Source of the DNA: an uncultured Prevotella sp.
Lineage (GTDB): Bacteria > Bacteroidota > Bacteroidia > Bacteroidales > Bacteroidaceae
NCBI GenBank assembly: GCA_900553285.1
Contig: USCX01000003.1
Location: 1-45,780, forward strand
Direction: 5' to 3'
Length of the DNA: 45,780 nt
This document shows, one piece after another, positions 1 through 6,718 of the stretch. The position numbers were made by a program, and so were the translations under genes. The stretch's first letter is position 1. Every line of letters starts with the position of its first letter. The notes beneath the pieces were generated by a model. That model had not been told where the DNA came from and did not search any database. It saw nothing but the letters and a program-made list of their open reading frames with translations.

Positions 1-703
1 CACGGAGGGTCAGGCGCACTCCCTTCTCTCCGGACAGCGTATCAGCCAGATAACTGACGTACTCATTATGTAAATTATAATATCCCGCATTCCGGAACAG
101 GCGGACCAGACGCGATTGTTCGGCTTCGAGTTGCGAGGCGTCGAGAGGCATTCCGCGGCGCAGCCGGGAGAAGCGGGCGCTGCGGCGCATGAGGCTGTCG
201 ATTTGCGGCGACTCGACGTCATAAAGAATGGTGTCGACATAATAAAGCTCGCCAGGAGACAGGCGGAAAGTGACCGTCAGGCGTCGGCCGCGGCTTTCAA
301 CCCCGTAGTCCGCACGGGCATGAAGATAACCCGCACTGACCAACGCCGCCTGCAAACTGGCCGCGCTGAACTGCGCCAGGGAGGCGTCGAACACCACGGG
401 GGCCTCGCCTATGCGCCGGACGAAACGGTTGAACCTCCGCGTGGAGTCGGTTCCGGAAAGACAATATATGCCCAAAGGCACCTTGACCAGGCTTAACCAC
501 CGAGAGTTGGCTTCCTGACGGACATAGCGGCGGTAAGCTGCCGGACGCACGGCGCGACTGTCGCTTTCGAGACGTACCTTCACAAGCAACTGCTCGTCCG
601 GTTCAAGGAAGCGCAAGGGCGAACACCCCGCTGCCATCGCGCAGACACCCAACAGGAGCGCCCACTGCGTCAAACGCCGCCAAAAGAGGAAAAATGTTTG
701 CAT
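1..703 (-). CDS. TamL/BamA-like outer-membrane assembly lipoprotein (3' end beyond window)
   Basis: Only the first 234 codons are inside the window; the gene runs off the left edge. The start at 703 opens a protein with a short basic N-terminus, a hydrophobic stretch and a lipobox ending AMAAGC at about residue 27, so it should be a lipoprotein. What follows (SPLRFLEPDEQLLVKVRL, then segments such as SLQAALVSAGYLHARADYGV and a later RLFRNAGYYN) has the look of POTRA repeats. This matches the Bacteroidota TamL family, a lipidated TamA variant that inserts or modifies outer-membrane proteins. The beta-barrel would lie outside the window. It is divergent from a TrmH-type methyltransferase. A promoter -7 box lies only 7 nt upstream of the ATG, so the mRNA may be nearly leaderless. 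The family assignment is inference from partial sequence; the lipobox is directly seen. Confidence 0.72.
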   Translation of the reverse strand, partial: MQTFFLFWRRLTQWALLLGVCAMAAGCSPLRFLEPDEQLLVKVRLESDSRAVRPAAYRRYVRQEANSRWLSLVKVPLGIYCLSGTDSTRRFNRFVRRIGEAPVVFDASLAQFSAASLQAALVSAGYLHARADYGVESRGRRLTVTFRLSPGELYYVDTILYDVESPQIDSLMRRSARFSRLRRGMPLDASQLEAEQSRLVRLFRNAGYYNLHNEYVSYLADTLSGEKGVRLTLR

Positions 704-710
704 TTAGGCG

Positions 711-718
711 CAAAGTTA
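711..718 (-). promoter_or_regulatory. Candidate -7 box for the tamL-like gene
   Basis: TAACTTTG on the minus strand matches the Bacteroidota -7 consensus TAnnTTTG. It ends 7 nt before the ATG at 703. No good -33 TTG is placed at the usual 19-nt distance, so the call rests on the -7 box alone. Confidence 0.4.
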
Positions 719-742
719 AGACTATATGAGCGAAAAACTTTG

Positions 743-750
743 TAGCTTTG
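743..750 (+). promoter_or_regulatory. Candidate -7 box for the TrmH-family gene
   Basis: TAGCTTTG matches TAnnTTTG and lies 38 nt upstream of the ATG at 789. It faces away from the minus-strand box at 711-718, giving a compact divergent promoter region. No convincing -33 element is seen. Confidence 0.4.
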
Positions 751-788
751 CGTAATTTTTCAATCAGACACGCATAAAAACGTCTGTC

Positions 789-1586
789 ATGCTCAGCAAA
801 AGACAACTCAAAACGATTCGTGCGCTGGCCAAGAAGAAACACCGCGACGAGACGGGGCTCTTCGTAGCCGAAGGGCCCAAAGTAGTGAAAGACCTGGCAC
901 CGTTTTTCAAGTGCGTCTTCCTCGGGATGACGGCCGGTTTTGCCCGGCAGCACCCGGAACTTTGTGCAGAAGAAACGGCGGAACTGACTCAGGCCGAACT
1001 GGAACACGCCAGCTTCCTGCAAGCCCCGCGCGACGTCATAGCCATCTTCCGGCAACCGCAAGCTGGCTCGGCGGACCTCGGGCAGTGGCCGGAGAAAGAA
1101 TTGTGTATGGCGCTCGACACCATCCAAGACCCCGGCAATCTCGGCACGATAGTCCGCATAGCCGACTGGTTCGGCATCCGTCATGTTTTCTGTTCGCCAT
1201 GTACCGTCGACGCCTTTTCTCCCAAAGTGGTGCAGGCCACGATGGGCGCCCTTTCCCGTGTCAGCCTGCACTATGTGTCTCTCCCCGACTTCATCCGCAC
1301 ATTGAAGCACGACGTGCCGGTCTACGGAACATTTCTCCGGGGCGCCAACATATACACCGAGCCGCTCGAACAGCGAGGCCTGCTCGTGATGGGCAACGAA
1401 GGCAACGGCATCTCGCCCGAAGTGGAAAGCTGCGTCAACCATCGCCTCTTCATCCCCAGTTTCCCGTCGGGACAGCTTACGAGCGAGAGCCTGAACGTGG
1501 CGGTCGCCACAGCCATAGCTACGGCCGAATTCCGCCGCCGCACACACGCGGACTGTATCTCCCTATTTCCGCCCGACACTCTTTAA
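789..1586 (+). CDS. SpoU/TrmH-family RNA 2'-O-methyltransferase
   Basis: This 265-residue protein is a SAM-dependent RNA ribose methyltransferase with the trefoil-knot (SPOUT) fold. The N-terminal part (residues 1-100, beginning LSKRQLKTIRALAKKKHRDE) resembles the small RNA-binding domain of this family. The three SpoU motifs are present: QDPGNLGTIVRIADWFG near residue 112, GNEGNGISPE near 201, and IPSFPSGQLTSESLNVAVA near 222. The target nucleotide cannot be told from sequence; tRNA or 23S rRNA are both possible. It is divergent from the tamL-like gene, an arrangement I recall from other Bacteroidales, and is followed 17 nt later by a glycosyltransferase on the same strand. Confidence 0.9.
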   Translation: MLSKRQLKTIRALAKKKHRDETGLFVAEGPKVVKDLAPFFKCVFLGMTAGFARQHPELCAEETAELTQAELEHASFLQAPRDVIAIFRQPQAGSADLGQWPEKELCMALDTIQDPGNLGTIVRIADWFGIRHVFCSPCTVDAFSPKVVQATMGALSRVSLHYVSLPDFIRTLKHDVPVYGTFLRGANIYTEPLEQRGLLVMGNEGNGISPEVESCVNHRLFIPSFPSGQLTSESLNVAVATAIATAEFRRRTHADCISLFPPDTL

Positions 1587-1603
1587 ATCCTTTCAACCCG
1601 ACT

Positions 1604-2788
1604 ATGGATATCATGCTCCTACTTCTTGTTCCGTGCGCCGTGAGCGTCTGTCTGTTGCTGGCGACGCGCATCAGGGATTATCTCATCCTTGTCCAGGCAC
1701 GCCGGCAAAGCGAAACGCCCGACGAAGGCCTCCCTGTACGTGCTCCCGGCATCAGCATCGTCATCCCGACGTCGGGGCAAGCCCGCGCCCTCGAAACACA
1801 CCTGCCTGGCTTTCTGGCGCAGAACTATCCTTTCTTCGAAGTCATCGTCGTAATGGACGACGATCCCAAAAGCGACACCGCAGACGTACTGAAACGGTTG
1901 GAAAACACGTCGACGCGACTACGCCATACATTCATTCCCACAACGACCCGCTTTGTCGGTCACCGCAAACTGGCTGTCACCTTGGGAATTAAATCCGCAC
2001 GCTACGAATGGGTCGTCGTGACGCAGCCGGACTGCACGCCTGCCGGCCCAGAGTGGCTGATGGGGCTGTCGGAAAAGATGACGGACGACCGGAACCTGCT
2101 CATCGGCTACGCGAACTACAAGGCGAACGGCGGGCGGGGGCTGGCCACAGCCTCATACAGACGGCTTCGACGGGCATTATGGGCCTTTGGCGCAGCCATG
2201 CGAGGCCGTGCGGTCGATGCCGATGGTTGCAACATGGCACTCCGGAAAAGCTATTTCATGCAACAGGGCGGGTATGCGTCGCAACTGTCTTTCACTTGTG
2301 GCGAAGACGGTCTTCTCTTTGACAGACTGGCCACACCAGGGCACACGGCCGTTGTCTGCACGCCGGCGTCAACCATATGGCAGGACTACGATTCAGCAAA
2401 AGACAGCCGGAAAGTCCGTATCGCGCGAAGCGTGGCTGACCGCCATTTACGGTTGCGCGGAAAGTGGTTGAAGTGGCGATGGGGACTGCTGGACACGCTT
2501 ATTTATATATATTACTTCACGTGGATCGCGGCAGCCTTTCTTCGTGCTTCACAGCTTCGGGCCTTCCCCACAACATATAACGTGGAACAAGCATGGCGCG
2601 ACGTCTGTCTGGCCACTCTATTCTTTTATCCGATAGTCGAGGCGTGGGCGTTGAACCGCAGCGCCAAGGCCGTAGGACAACGTAGCTTTGGACTCCGGAA
2701 TATCGGCTACGACTTGTTTCAAGTGTTTGATGGCTGGACATTGCACCTCACGGCATGGCTCTGCCGCAACGATTTTCGCCGCAAATAA
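1604..2788 (+). CDS. Membrane-anchored GT2 family glycosyltransferase
   Basis: The protein (394 aa) begins with a hydrophobic anchor (MDIMLLLLVPCAVSVCLLLA). A GT-A type glycosyltransferase family 2 domain follows: PGISIVIPTSG at about residue 46, the acidic VVMDDDPKSD metal/nucleotide-sugar region, TQPDCTPAGPEWL, and a GCNMALRK...CGEDGLLFDRL stretch typical of the acceptor side. Two or so hydrophobic segments lie near the C-terminus. Donor and acceptor are unknown; cell-envelope glycan synthesis is likely. I chose the ATG at 1604, after the upstream stop at 1586. The frame is open much further upstream, but there it runs inside the methyltransferase gene. It converges on lptB. Confidence 0.85.
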   Translation: MDIMLLLLVPCAVSVCLLLATRIRDYLILVQARRQSETPDEGLPVRAPGISIVIPTSGQARALETHLPGFLAQNYPFFEVIVVMDDDPKSDTADVLKRLENTSTRLRHTFIPTTTRFVGHRKLAVTLGIKSARYEWVVVTQPDCTPAGPEWLMGLSEKMTDDRNLLIGYANYKANGGRGLATASYRRLRRALWAFGAAMRGRAVDADGCNMALRKSYFMQQGGYASQLSFTCGEDGLLFDRLATPGHTAVVCTPASTIWQDYDSAKDSRKVRIARSVADRHLRLRGKWLKWRWGLLDTLIYIYYFTWIAAAFLRASQLRAFPTTYNVEQAWRDVCLATLFFYPIVEAWALNRSAKAVGQRSFGLRNIGYDLFQVFDGWTLHLTAWLCRNDFRRK

Positions 2789-2793
2789 AGAAA

Positions 2794-2833
2794 GCAAAAA
2801 CGCCGCAAAGCCTACGCTTGGCGGCGTTTTTGC
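2794..2833. terminator. Shared bidirectional terminator hairpin between GT2 and lptB
   Basis: Arms of 18 nt at 2794-2811 and 2816-2833 pair with a single mismatch around the 4-nt loop ctac. The ends are A-rich on the left and T-rich on the right, so either transcript reads a GC stem followed by U's. The lptB stop codon (2812-2814) sits in the loop, and the last codons of lptB form one arm. Confidence 0.8.
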
Positions 2834-3621
2834 TGATCGAGCAATTGAAAATCCTTCTTGCGCAATTTGAAGCTGTTCGTAAGATATTTATCGCGGACGA
2901 CCTGATTGGCGGCCAGCTCCTCAGGCGTTCCCTGAAAAAGGATGCGCCCTTCAAAAAGGAGGTAAGCGCGGTCCGTGATGCACAGCGTTTCCTCCACGTT
3001 GTGATCGGTTATAAGGATGCCGATATTGCGATCTTTAAGTTTCCAAACTATATATTGTATGTCCTCGACGGCAATAGGATCGACCCCGGCAAAGGGCTCA
3101 TCAAGCATGATGAACTTCGGGTCGATGGCCAGACAACGGGCTATTTCCGTACGACGGCGTTCACCACCAGAGAGCTGGTCGCCCTTGTTCTTCCGTAATT
3201 TCTGCAAGCCGAACTCGGTTAAAAGGCTCTCGAGCTTTTCCCGTTGATAGTCCTTGGGACGTCCGGTCATTTCGAGCACAGAAGCGATATTGTCTTCGAC
3301 ACTCATCTTGCGAAAGACGGATGCTTCCTGAGCCAAGTAGCCAATGCCTTTCTTGGCACGTTTATAAACCGGATCGTCCGTTATTTCCTGATCATCCAGA
3401 AAAATGTGCCCATCGTTTGGGACAACGAGCCCCGTGGTCATATAGAAAGAAGTCGTTTTGCCCGCACCGTTTGGTCCTAACAAGCCGACAATTTCTCCCT
3501 CATGCACATCAAACGAAACATTGTTCACCACCGTTCGTTTTCCGTACTTCTTGACTAAGCCCTCGGTACGCAACACCATACATTCGCCAGATGGCTTGTG
3601 AATCTGTGCATCAGTGCTCAT
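2812..3621 (-). CDS. lptB: LPS export ABC transporter ATP-binding protein LptB
   Basis: This is the cytoplasmic ATPase of the Lpt machine, which extracts lipopolysaccharide from the inner membrane with LptF/LptG. Visible motifs are Walker A GPNGAGKTT at residues 49-57, a Q-loop (YLAQEASVF) near 95-103, the ABC signature LSGGERRR from 150, Walker B FIMLDEP near 170-176 and the switch histidine in ITDHNVEE near 207. The SFYMTTGL and VFRKMSVEDNI segments are characteristic of LptB rather than general ABC ATPases. The start at 3621 gives a 14-residue N-terminal extension; ATG at 3579 (MVLRTEGLVKKYGKR) would give a length closer to LptB of other species. The gene is monocistronic here, bounded by a terminator and by the tRNA cluster. 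Confidence 0.93.
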   Translation of the reverse strand: MSTDAQIHKPSGECMVLRTEGLVKKYGKRTVVNNVSFDVHEGEIVGLLGPNGAGKTTSFYMTTGLVVPNDGHIFLDDQEITDDPVYKRAKKGIGYLAQEASVFRKMSVEDNIASVLEMTGRPKDYQREKLESLLTEFGLQKLRKNKGDQLSGGERRRTEIARCLAIDPKFIMLDEPFAGVDPIAVEDIQYIVWKLKDRNIGILITDHNVEETLCITDRAYLLFEGRILFQGTPEELAANQVVRDKYLTNSFKLRKKDFQLLDQQKRRQA

Positions 3622-3643
3622 GATATCTTCTGCAAAGTTTCTG

Positions 3644-3651
3644 CAAAATTA
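3644..3651 (-). promoter_or_regulatory. Candidate -7 box for lptB
   Basis: TAATTTTG on the minus strand fits TAnnTTTG and lies 22 nt upstream of the ATG at 3621. No clear -33 TTG is present. Confidence 0.4.
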
Positions 3652-3808
3652 CGCAAATCGGGCAAAACTCCGAACCGAACGGAAAGAAACTTTATCACCC
3701 GACAGCCACTATGCCATACTCTTTGGTGCTTTAATACGCCGGCGCTTTGCTAAATCCTGCGTCCAACTTCGCCCCACTGTGAATAATGAAACTTTTTCCG
3801 GTGAAAGC

Positions 3809-3839
3809 TTGGCTGTTTCAAAAGAACTTCTTACCTTTG
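3809..3839 (+). promoter_or_regulatory. Promoter of the tRNA-Arg pair
   Basis: TTG (3809-3811), a 20-nt spacer and TACCTTTG (3832-3839) match the Bacteroidota two-box promoter. The first tRNA starts 19 nt after the -7 box, so the precursor leader is short. Confidence 0.7.
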
Positions 3840-3858
3840 CACTCGCAAACGCAAGAAA

Positions 3859-3932
3859 GGCTTCGTAGCTCAACTGAATAGAGCATCTGACTACGGATCA
3901 GAAGGTTTTGGGTTTGAATCCCAACGAAGTCA
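3859..3932 (+). tRNA. tRNA-Arg (anticodon ACG), copy 1
   Basis: The 74-nt cloverleaf folds fully: acceptor ggcttcg/cgaagtc, D stem gctc/gagc, anticodon stem tctga/tcaga with loop ctacgga (anticodon ACG, read as ICG), and T stem ttggg/cccaa. The CCA at 3933-3935 is encoded. The D-loop has G18 A19 and the T-loop reads tttgaat, so the near-universal G19-C56 pair is replaced by A19-U56. Confidence 0.95.
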
Positions 3933-3951
3933 CCACTTACTGAACAAACTT

Positions 3952-4025
3952 GGCTTCGTAGCTCAACTGAATAGAGCATCTGACTACGGATCAGAAGGTT
4001 TTGGGTTTGAATCCCAACGAAGTCA
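3952..4025 (+). tRNA. tRNA-Arg (anticodon ACG), copy 2
   Basis: This copy is identical in all 74 nt to the gene at 3859-3932, from which it is separated by 19 nt. It is followed by cag rather than cca, so its 3' CCA must be added by the tRNA nucleotidyltransferase. It carries the same A19/U56 elbow change. Confidence 0.95.
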
Positions 4026-4028
4026 CAG

Positions 4029-4066
4029 AGCGCTTTACACCAGATGATGTGAGGCGCTTTTCTTTG
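4029..4066 (+). terminator. Terminator of the tRNA-Arg transcript
   Basis: An imperfect hairpin (agcgctttacac / gtgaggcgct around cagatgat) is followed by ttttcttt. It lies 3 nt after the second tRNA. Confidence 0.6.
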
Positions 4067-4198
4067 ATTAAAACACCGGGCGACCGGCGGCAGACATATC
4101 GTTATACCGTTTCCACAGAATAACTGACAAATAAGGCTTTAACGTTTGGCAGACAATTGCCTGCACGTGGCGTTACCGCGTATGTCCTGACAGGATTA
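4067..4198. other. Spacer without recognised genes
   Basis: Between the tRNA terminator and the long palindrome I see no open frame with coding character, no RNA fold I recognise and no repeat. Confidence 0.5.
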
Positions 4199-4273
4199 AG
4201 TCAGTTCCATTATCCACAAAGAAGCCCGGCCTAAAAGAATAGCCGGGCTTCTTTGTGGATAATGGAACTGACT
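4199..4273. terminator. 32-bp perfect inverted repeat downstream of rlmI
   Basis: Arms 4199-4230 and 4242-4273 are exact reverse complements over 32 bp, separated by the 11-nt loop ctaaaagaata. The inner part (aagaagcccggc / gccgggcttctt) looks like a normal rho-independent terminator that would serve the minus-strand rlmI gene, whose stop is 10 nt away. The outer 18-20 bp make it far longer than usual for a terminator. Confidence 0.8.
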
Positions 4274-4282
4274 CCCCTCACG

Positions 4283-5467
4283 TCATTCAACCTGCAACAC
4301 CAAACCTTTCAGGTATTCGCCCTCCGGATGATAAATGTTGATGGGATGATCTGCCGGTTGATGGAGTTGATGAAGAATCCGCACATGACGGCCGCTTTGC
4401 GCAGCAGCCGTGAAGACGGCCAGACGAAACTGCTCTTTGCTGACAGCCTGCGAACAACTGAACGTAAAAAGAATGCCGCCCGGCTGTATCTTCTCAAAAG
4501 CCTTTGCGTTTAAGCGGGTGTAGCCTTTGAGCGCATTGCGTAGAGCATCCTTGTGTTTGGCAAACGCCGGTGGGTCGAGCACAATAAGGTCGTAATCACT
4601 TCCCATGTGGTCAAGGAACTTGAATGCGTCCTCTGCATACGCCTCATGGCGATAATCAACTGGAAAATTCAACGCCACATTATCACGTGCCAGATCGATT
4701 GCCTTACTGCTGCTGTCGACCGAGTGGACCGACTTAGCACCTCCCCGCATAGCGTAGACCGAAAATCCTCCGGTGTAGCAGAACATATTCAACACGTGAC
4801 GTCCACGTGAATAGTGCTCCAAAAGTCTGCGGTTCTCCCGTTGGTCGATGAAAAAACCGGTTTTCTGCCCACGCAACCAATCGATATGAAAACGCAGGCC
4901 GTACTCGGTGGCTACGTTGTCCGGTTTCCCGCCGCGTATAAATCCGTCCTGCTGTCCCAAGCCGGCCTTGAACGGAAGGGTCGTCTCTGACTTATAATAC
5001 ACATTCTTTATAAGAGCCCCCATGACGTCAAGCACGGCATCCGCTAGTGCCTCCCTCGCGAAATGCATACCCACTGAATGGGCCTGCATGACAGCCGTTT
5101 CGCCATACACATCGACAACCAGCCCGGGAAGCCGGTCGCCCTCACCGTGGGCAAGCCTGAAAACATCGTTATCTCCTCTTCCTACCAACCCGAGCGCCCT
5201 GCGAAGGCGGAAAGCCTCGGACAGACGCCGTCGCCAAAATGCGGCATCGATAACCTCATCGTCGAACGATAAGACACGAACAGCTATCGAACCAATCTGG
5301 TAATGCCCCACGGCCAGGAAGGCCCCGGACTCGTCGACGACCCTTACGATTTCGCCTTCCTCGACGTCAGGATCAATATGTGCGATGGCACCTGAAAATA
5401 TCCACGGATGAAAACGCTTCAAGCTTTCGGCTTTACCGCGCCTCAGGGTTACGGTCTTATAATTCAT
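4283..5467 (-). CDS. rlmI: RlmI-like class I SAM-dependent rRNA (cytosine-C5) methyltransferase
   Basis: This 394-residue protein has an N-terminal PUA RNA-binding domain (residues 1-75, with the typical HPWIFSGAI and GEIVRVVDESGAFLAVG). A central RlmI region follows (GLVVDVYGETAVMQ, QKTGFFIDQRENR at 201-213). The C-terminal Rossmann methyltransferase domain has AdoMet motif I VLNMFCYTGGFSVYA from 225, the acidic VDSSSKAIDLA near 250-260, the catalytic LDPPAF at 297-302 and the FSCSQAVS cysteine motif. E. coli RlmI makes m5C1962 in 23S rRNA; the same target is likely but not proven. It lies 4 nt after the exonuclease gene and is the last gene of a three-gene minus-strand unit. Confidence 0.88.
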   Translation of the reverse strand: MNYKTVTLRRGKAESLKRFHPWIFSGAIAHIDPDVEEGEIVRVVDESGAFLAVGHYQIGSIAVRVLSFDDEVIDAAFWRRRLSEAFRLRRALGLVGRGDNDVFRLAHGEGDRLPGLVVDVYGETAVMQAHSVGMHFAREALADAVLDVMGALIKNVYYKSETTLPFKAGLGQQDGFIRGGKPDNVATEYGLRFHIDWLRGQKTGFFIDQRENRRLLEHYSRGRHVLNMFCYTGGFSVYAMRGGAKSVHSVDSSSKAIDLARDNVALNFPVDYRHEAYAEDAFKFLDHMGSDYDLIVLDPPAFAKHKDALRNALKGYTRLNAKAFEKIQPGGILFTFSCSQAVSKEQFRLAVFTAAAQSGRHVRILHQLHQPADHPINIYHPEGEYLKGLVLQVE

Positions 5468-5471
5468 AACA

Positions 5472-6101
5472 TCAATTTTCTACGGGGAGAATACGATATT
5501 CGCCTGAGACTTTGAGTCTTTCGAGTTCTTCGTACAACATGAGACAGGCCCATGCGTCGATGGCCGCATACTGCTTTTGCCGGTCGGTCAAGACGTCAGC
5601 CTCCCAATTTGACAACTGCTGCGTTTTGCTGATACGCTTTCCGAACAAGTTGGCATAGAGCTTCTGCAGACTCATGTCCTTTATGCCAAAAGTCTTGACG
5701 TACTGTTGCAAATCGATAAAATTGGAGAGCGTGACCTGTGTGCGTTCATGCAGCATCATGAAGTCGTCTTTCAAAGACAGCCCGACCTTCCGGATTCGGC
5801 TGTCAGAAAGGAAATCACACACTACGGGGGGCATCCCGATCATGTTTAACCGGAAAAGGAAACACAGGTCGTGCACCGAAATCTGCATCAAGGCCACCTT
5901 ATGGTTGTGCCCCTTTTTGAACGAAGGCCGCGTTTCCGTGTCAAAGCCGACAAGCGTCTGCATACGCAGGAATGCCACAGCCTTTTCCGCTTCTGCGACA
6001 GTCTGCACCACGACAATCCGCCCCGGAAAACTGACCGTCGGCATTTGCTGCATTTCCGCTTTATCTATTTTCTCACGAAGCCACCTGATTGTTTCCATCA
6101 C
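5472..6101 (-). CDS. 3'-5' exonuclease, RNase D/DEDDy family
   Basis: This 209-aa protein is a single DEDD exonuclease domain. Exo I is FDTET (D54, E56). Exo II is the LSLKDDFMML segment with an aspartate at 112/113. Exo III is YAAIDAWACLMLYEEL, with the tyrosine four residues before D182 that defines the DEDDy subtype. It lacks the HRDC domain of E. coli RNase D, so it is a short single-domain form. Two metal ions would be held by the acidic residues to hydrolyse RNA or DNA 3' ends; the substrate is unknown. Its start overlaps the stop of the DUF5063 gene (ATGA), and rlmI follows 4 nt later, suggesting translational coupling and a joint role in RNA maturation. Confidence 0.87.
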   Translation of the reverse strand: MMETIRWLREKIDKAEMQQMPTVSFPGRIVVVQTVAEAEKAVAFLRMQTLVGFDTETRPSFKKGHNHKVALMQISVHDLCFLFRLNMIGMPPVVCDFLSDSRIRKVGLSLKDDFMMLHERTQVTLSNFIDLQQYVKTFGIKDMSLQKLYANLFGKRISKTQQLSNWEADVLTDRQKQYAAIDAWACLMLYEELERLKVSGEYRILPVEN

Positions 6102-6625
6102 GCTGTCTCCATGTGATTACCAAATTTCACATCATGCAGGGCGCGCAAGGCGTTCAGCAGACTCTGTCCCCATGCCATCTCGAACTGTCCGATGGTTTCA
6201 GCCAGCGCCACTTGCATTGCTTCCTCGTAGCCTTGGCGGTACACCTCGACGAAATTGCGCAGCGACTGGTAGATGTCTGCCAAATCTTCACTGACCTCAC
6301 GGCGTATCGGGGTGTCAGAATACTTAAAATCATCGATGAATACATCCAAGTAATCGTTGTATTCCCCCATGACACCGGCCACGGCCCGACGCACGTAATC
6401 ATAATCGTCTTCCGTCACGGGATGTTCGACAAAACCCTCACACGGTTCCGGCTCATCTACCACAGACGCCTTCAAATATAATGCGGAAAGAAGTTTCCGC
6501 ATTACGTCGACAAACTCGCCGCGTTCGGTGTGTTGACTTTGTTCCAGATACTTACAGTATTCCGCAGCCACTGTCACAAAATCAATTACAGGCCGCGAAT
6601 AAATTGGGGCAGCACTATTCTCCAT
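6098..6625 (-). CDS. DUF5063 family protein
   Basis: I take the ATG at 6625 (MENSAAPIYSRPVIDFVTVA), giving 175 aa. A longer frame starts at 6727 but would run through the promoter boxes of the divergent ftsK region. The protein is soluble, helical and acidic, with no signal peptide or membrane segment. Features include an N-terminal VIDFVTVAAEYCKYLE and a later EDLADIYQSLRNFVEVYRQG helix. The order DUF5063, exonuclease, RlmI is one I recall from other Bacteroidales. Function is unknown; the overlap with the exonuclease gene suggests an accessory or regulatory partner. Confidence 0.75.
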   Translation of the reverse strand: MENSAAPIYSRPVIDFVTVAAEYCKYLEQSQHTERGEFVDVMRKLLSALYLKASVVDEPEPCEGFVEHPVTEDDYDYVRRAVAGVMGEYNDYLDVFIDDFKYSDTPIRREVSEDLADIYQSLRNFVEVYRQGYEEAMQVALAETIGQFEMAWGQSLLNALRALHDVKFGNHMETA

Positions 6626-6642
6626 ATCACAAAAAAGCTGTG

Positions 6643-6650
6643 CAAAATTA
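6643..6650 (-). promoter_or_regulatory. Candidate -7 box for the DUF5063-exonuclease-rlmI unit
   Basis: TAATTTTG on the minus strand lies 17 nt upstream of the ATG at 6625. No matched -33 box is found at the usual distance. Confidence 0.4.
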
Positions 6651-6692
6651 CAAAAAAAAGTACAACGCCCGGAGTTATTAGCATAATTCGAG

Positions 6693-6700
6693 TAATTTTG
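6693..6700 (+). promoter_or_regulatory. Candidate -7 box for ftsK
   Basis: TAATTTTG on the plus strand lies 18 nt upstream of the ATG at 6719 and supports that start. It is divergent from the minus-strand box at 6643-6650. Confidence 0.45.
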
Positions 6701-6718
6701 CAATACAAAACACCTCTT

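Noticed and set aside
603..1547. 314-codon minus-strand open frame opposite the TrmH-type methyltransferase
   Set aside because: The plus strand has complete SpoU motifs, and the antisense product has no family character. It reflects codon composition.
911..1603. Glycosyltransferase frame open 230 codons upstream inside the methyltransferase gene
   Set aside because: The upstream part is arginine/proline/histidine-rich shadow sequence; the GT2 fold and hydrophobic anchor begin at 1604.
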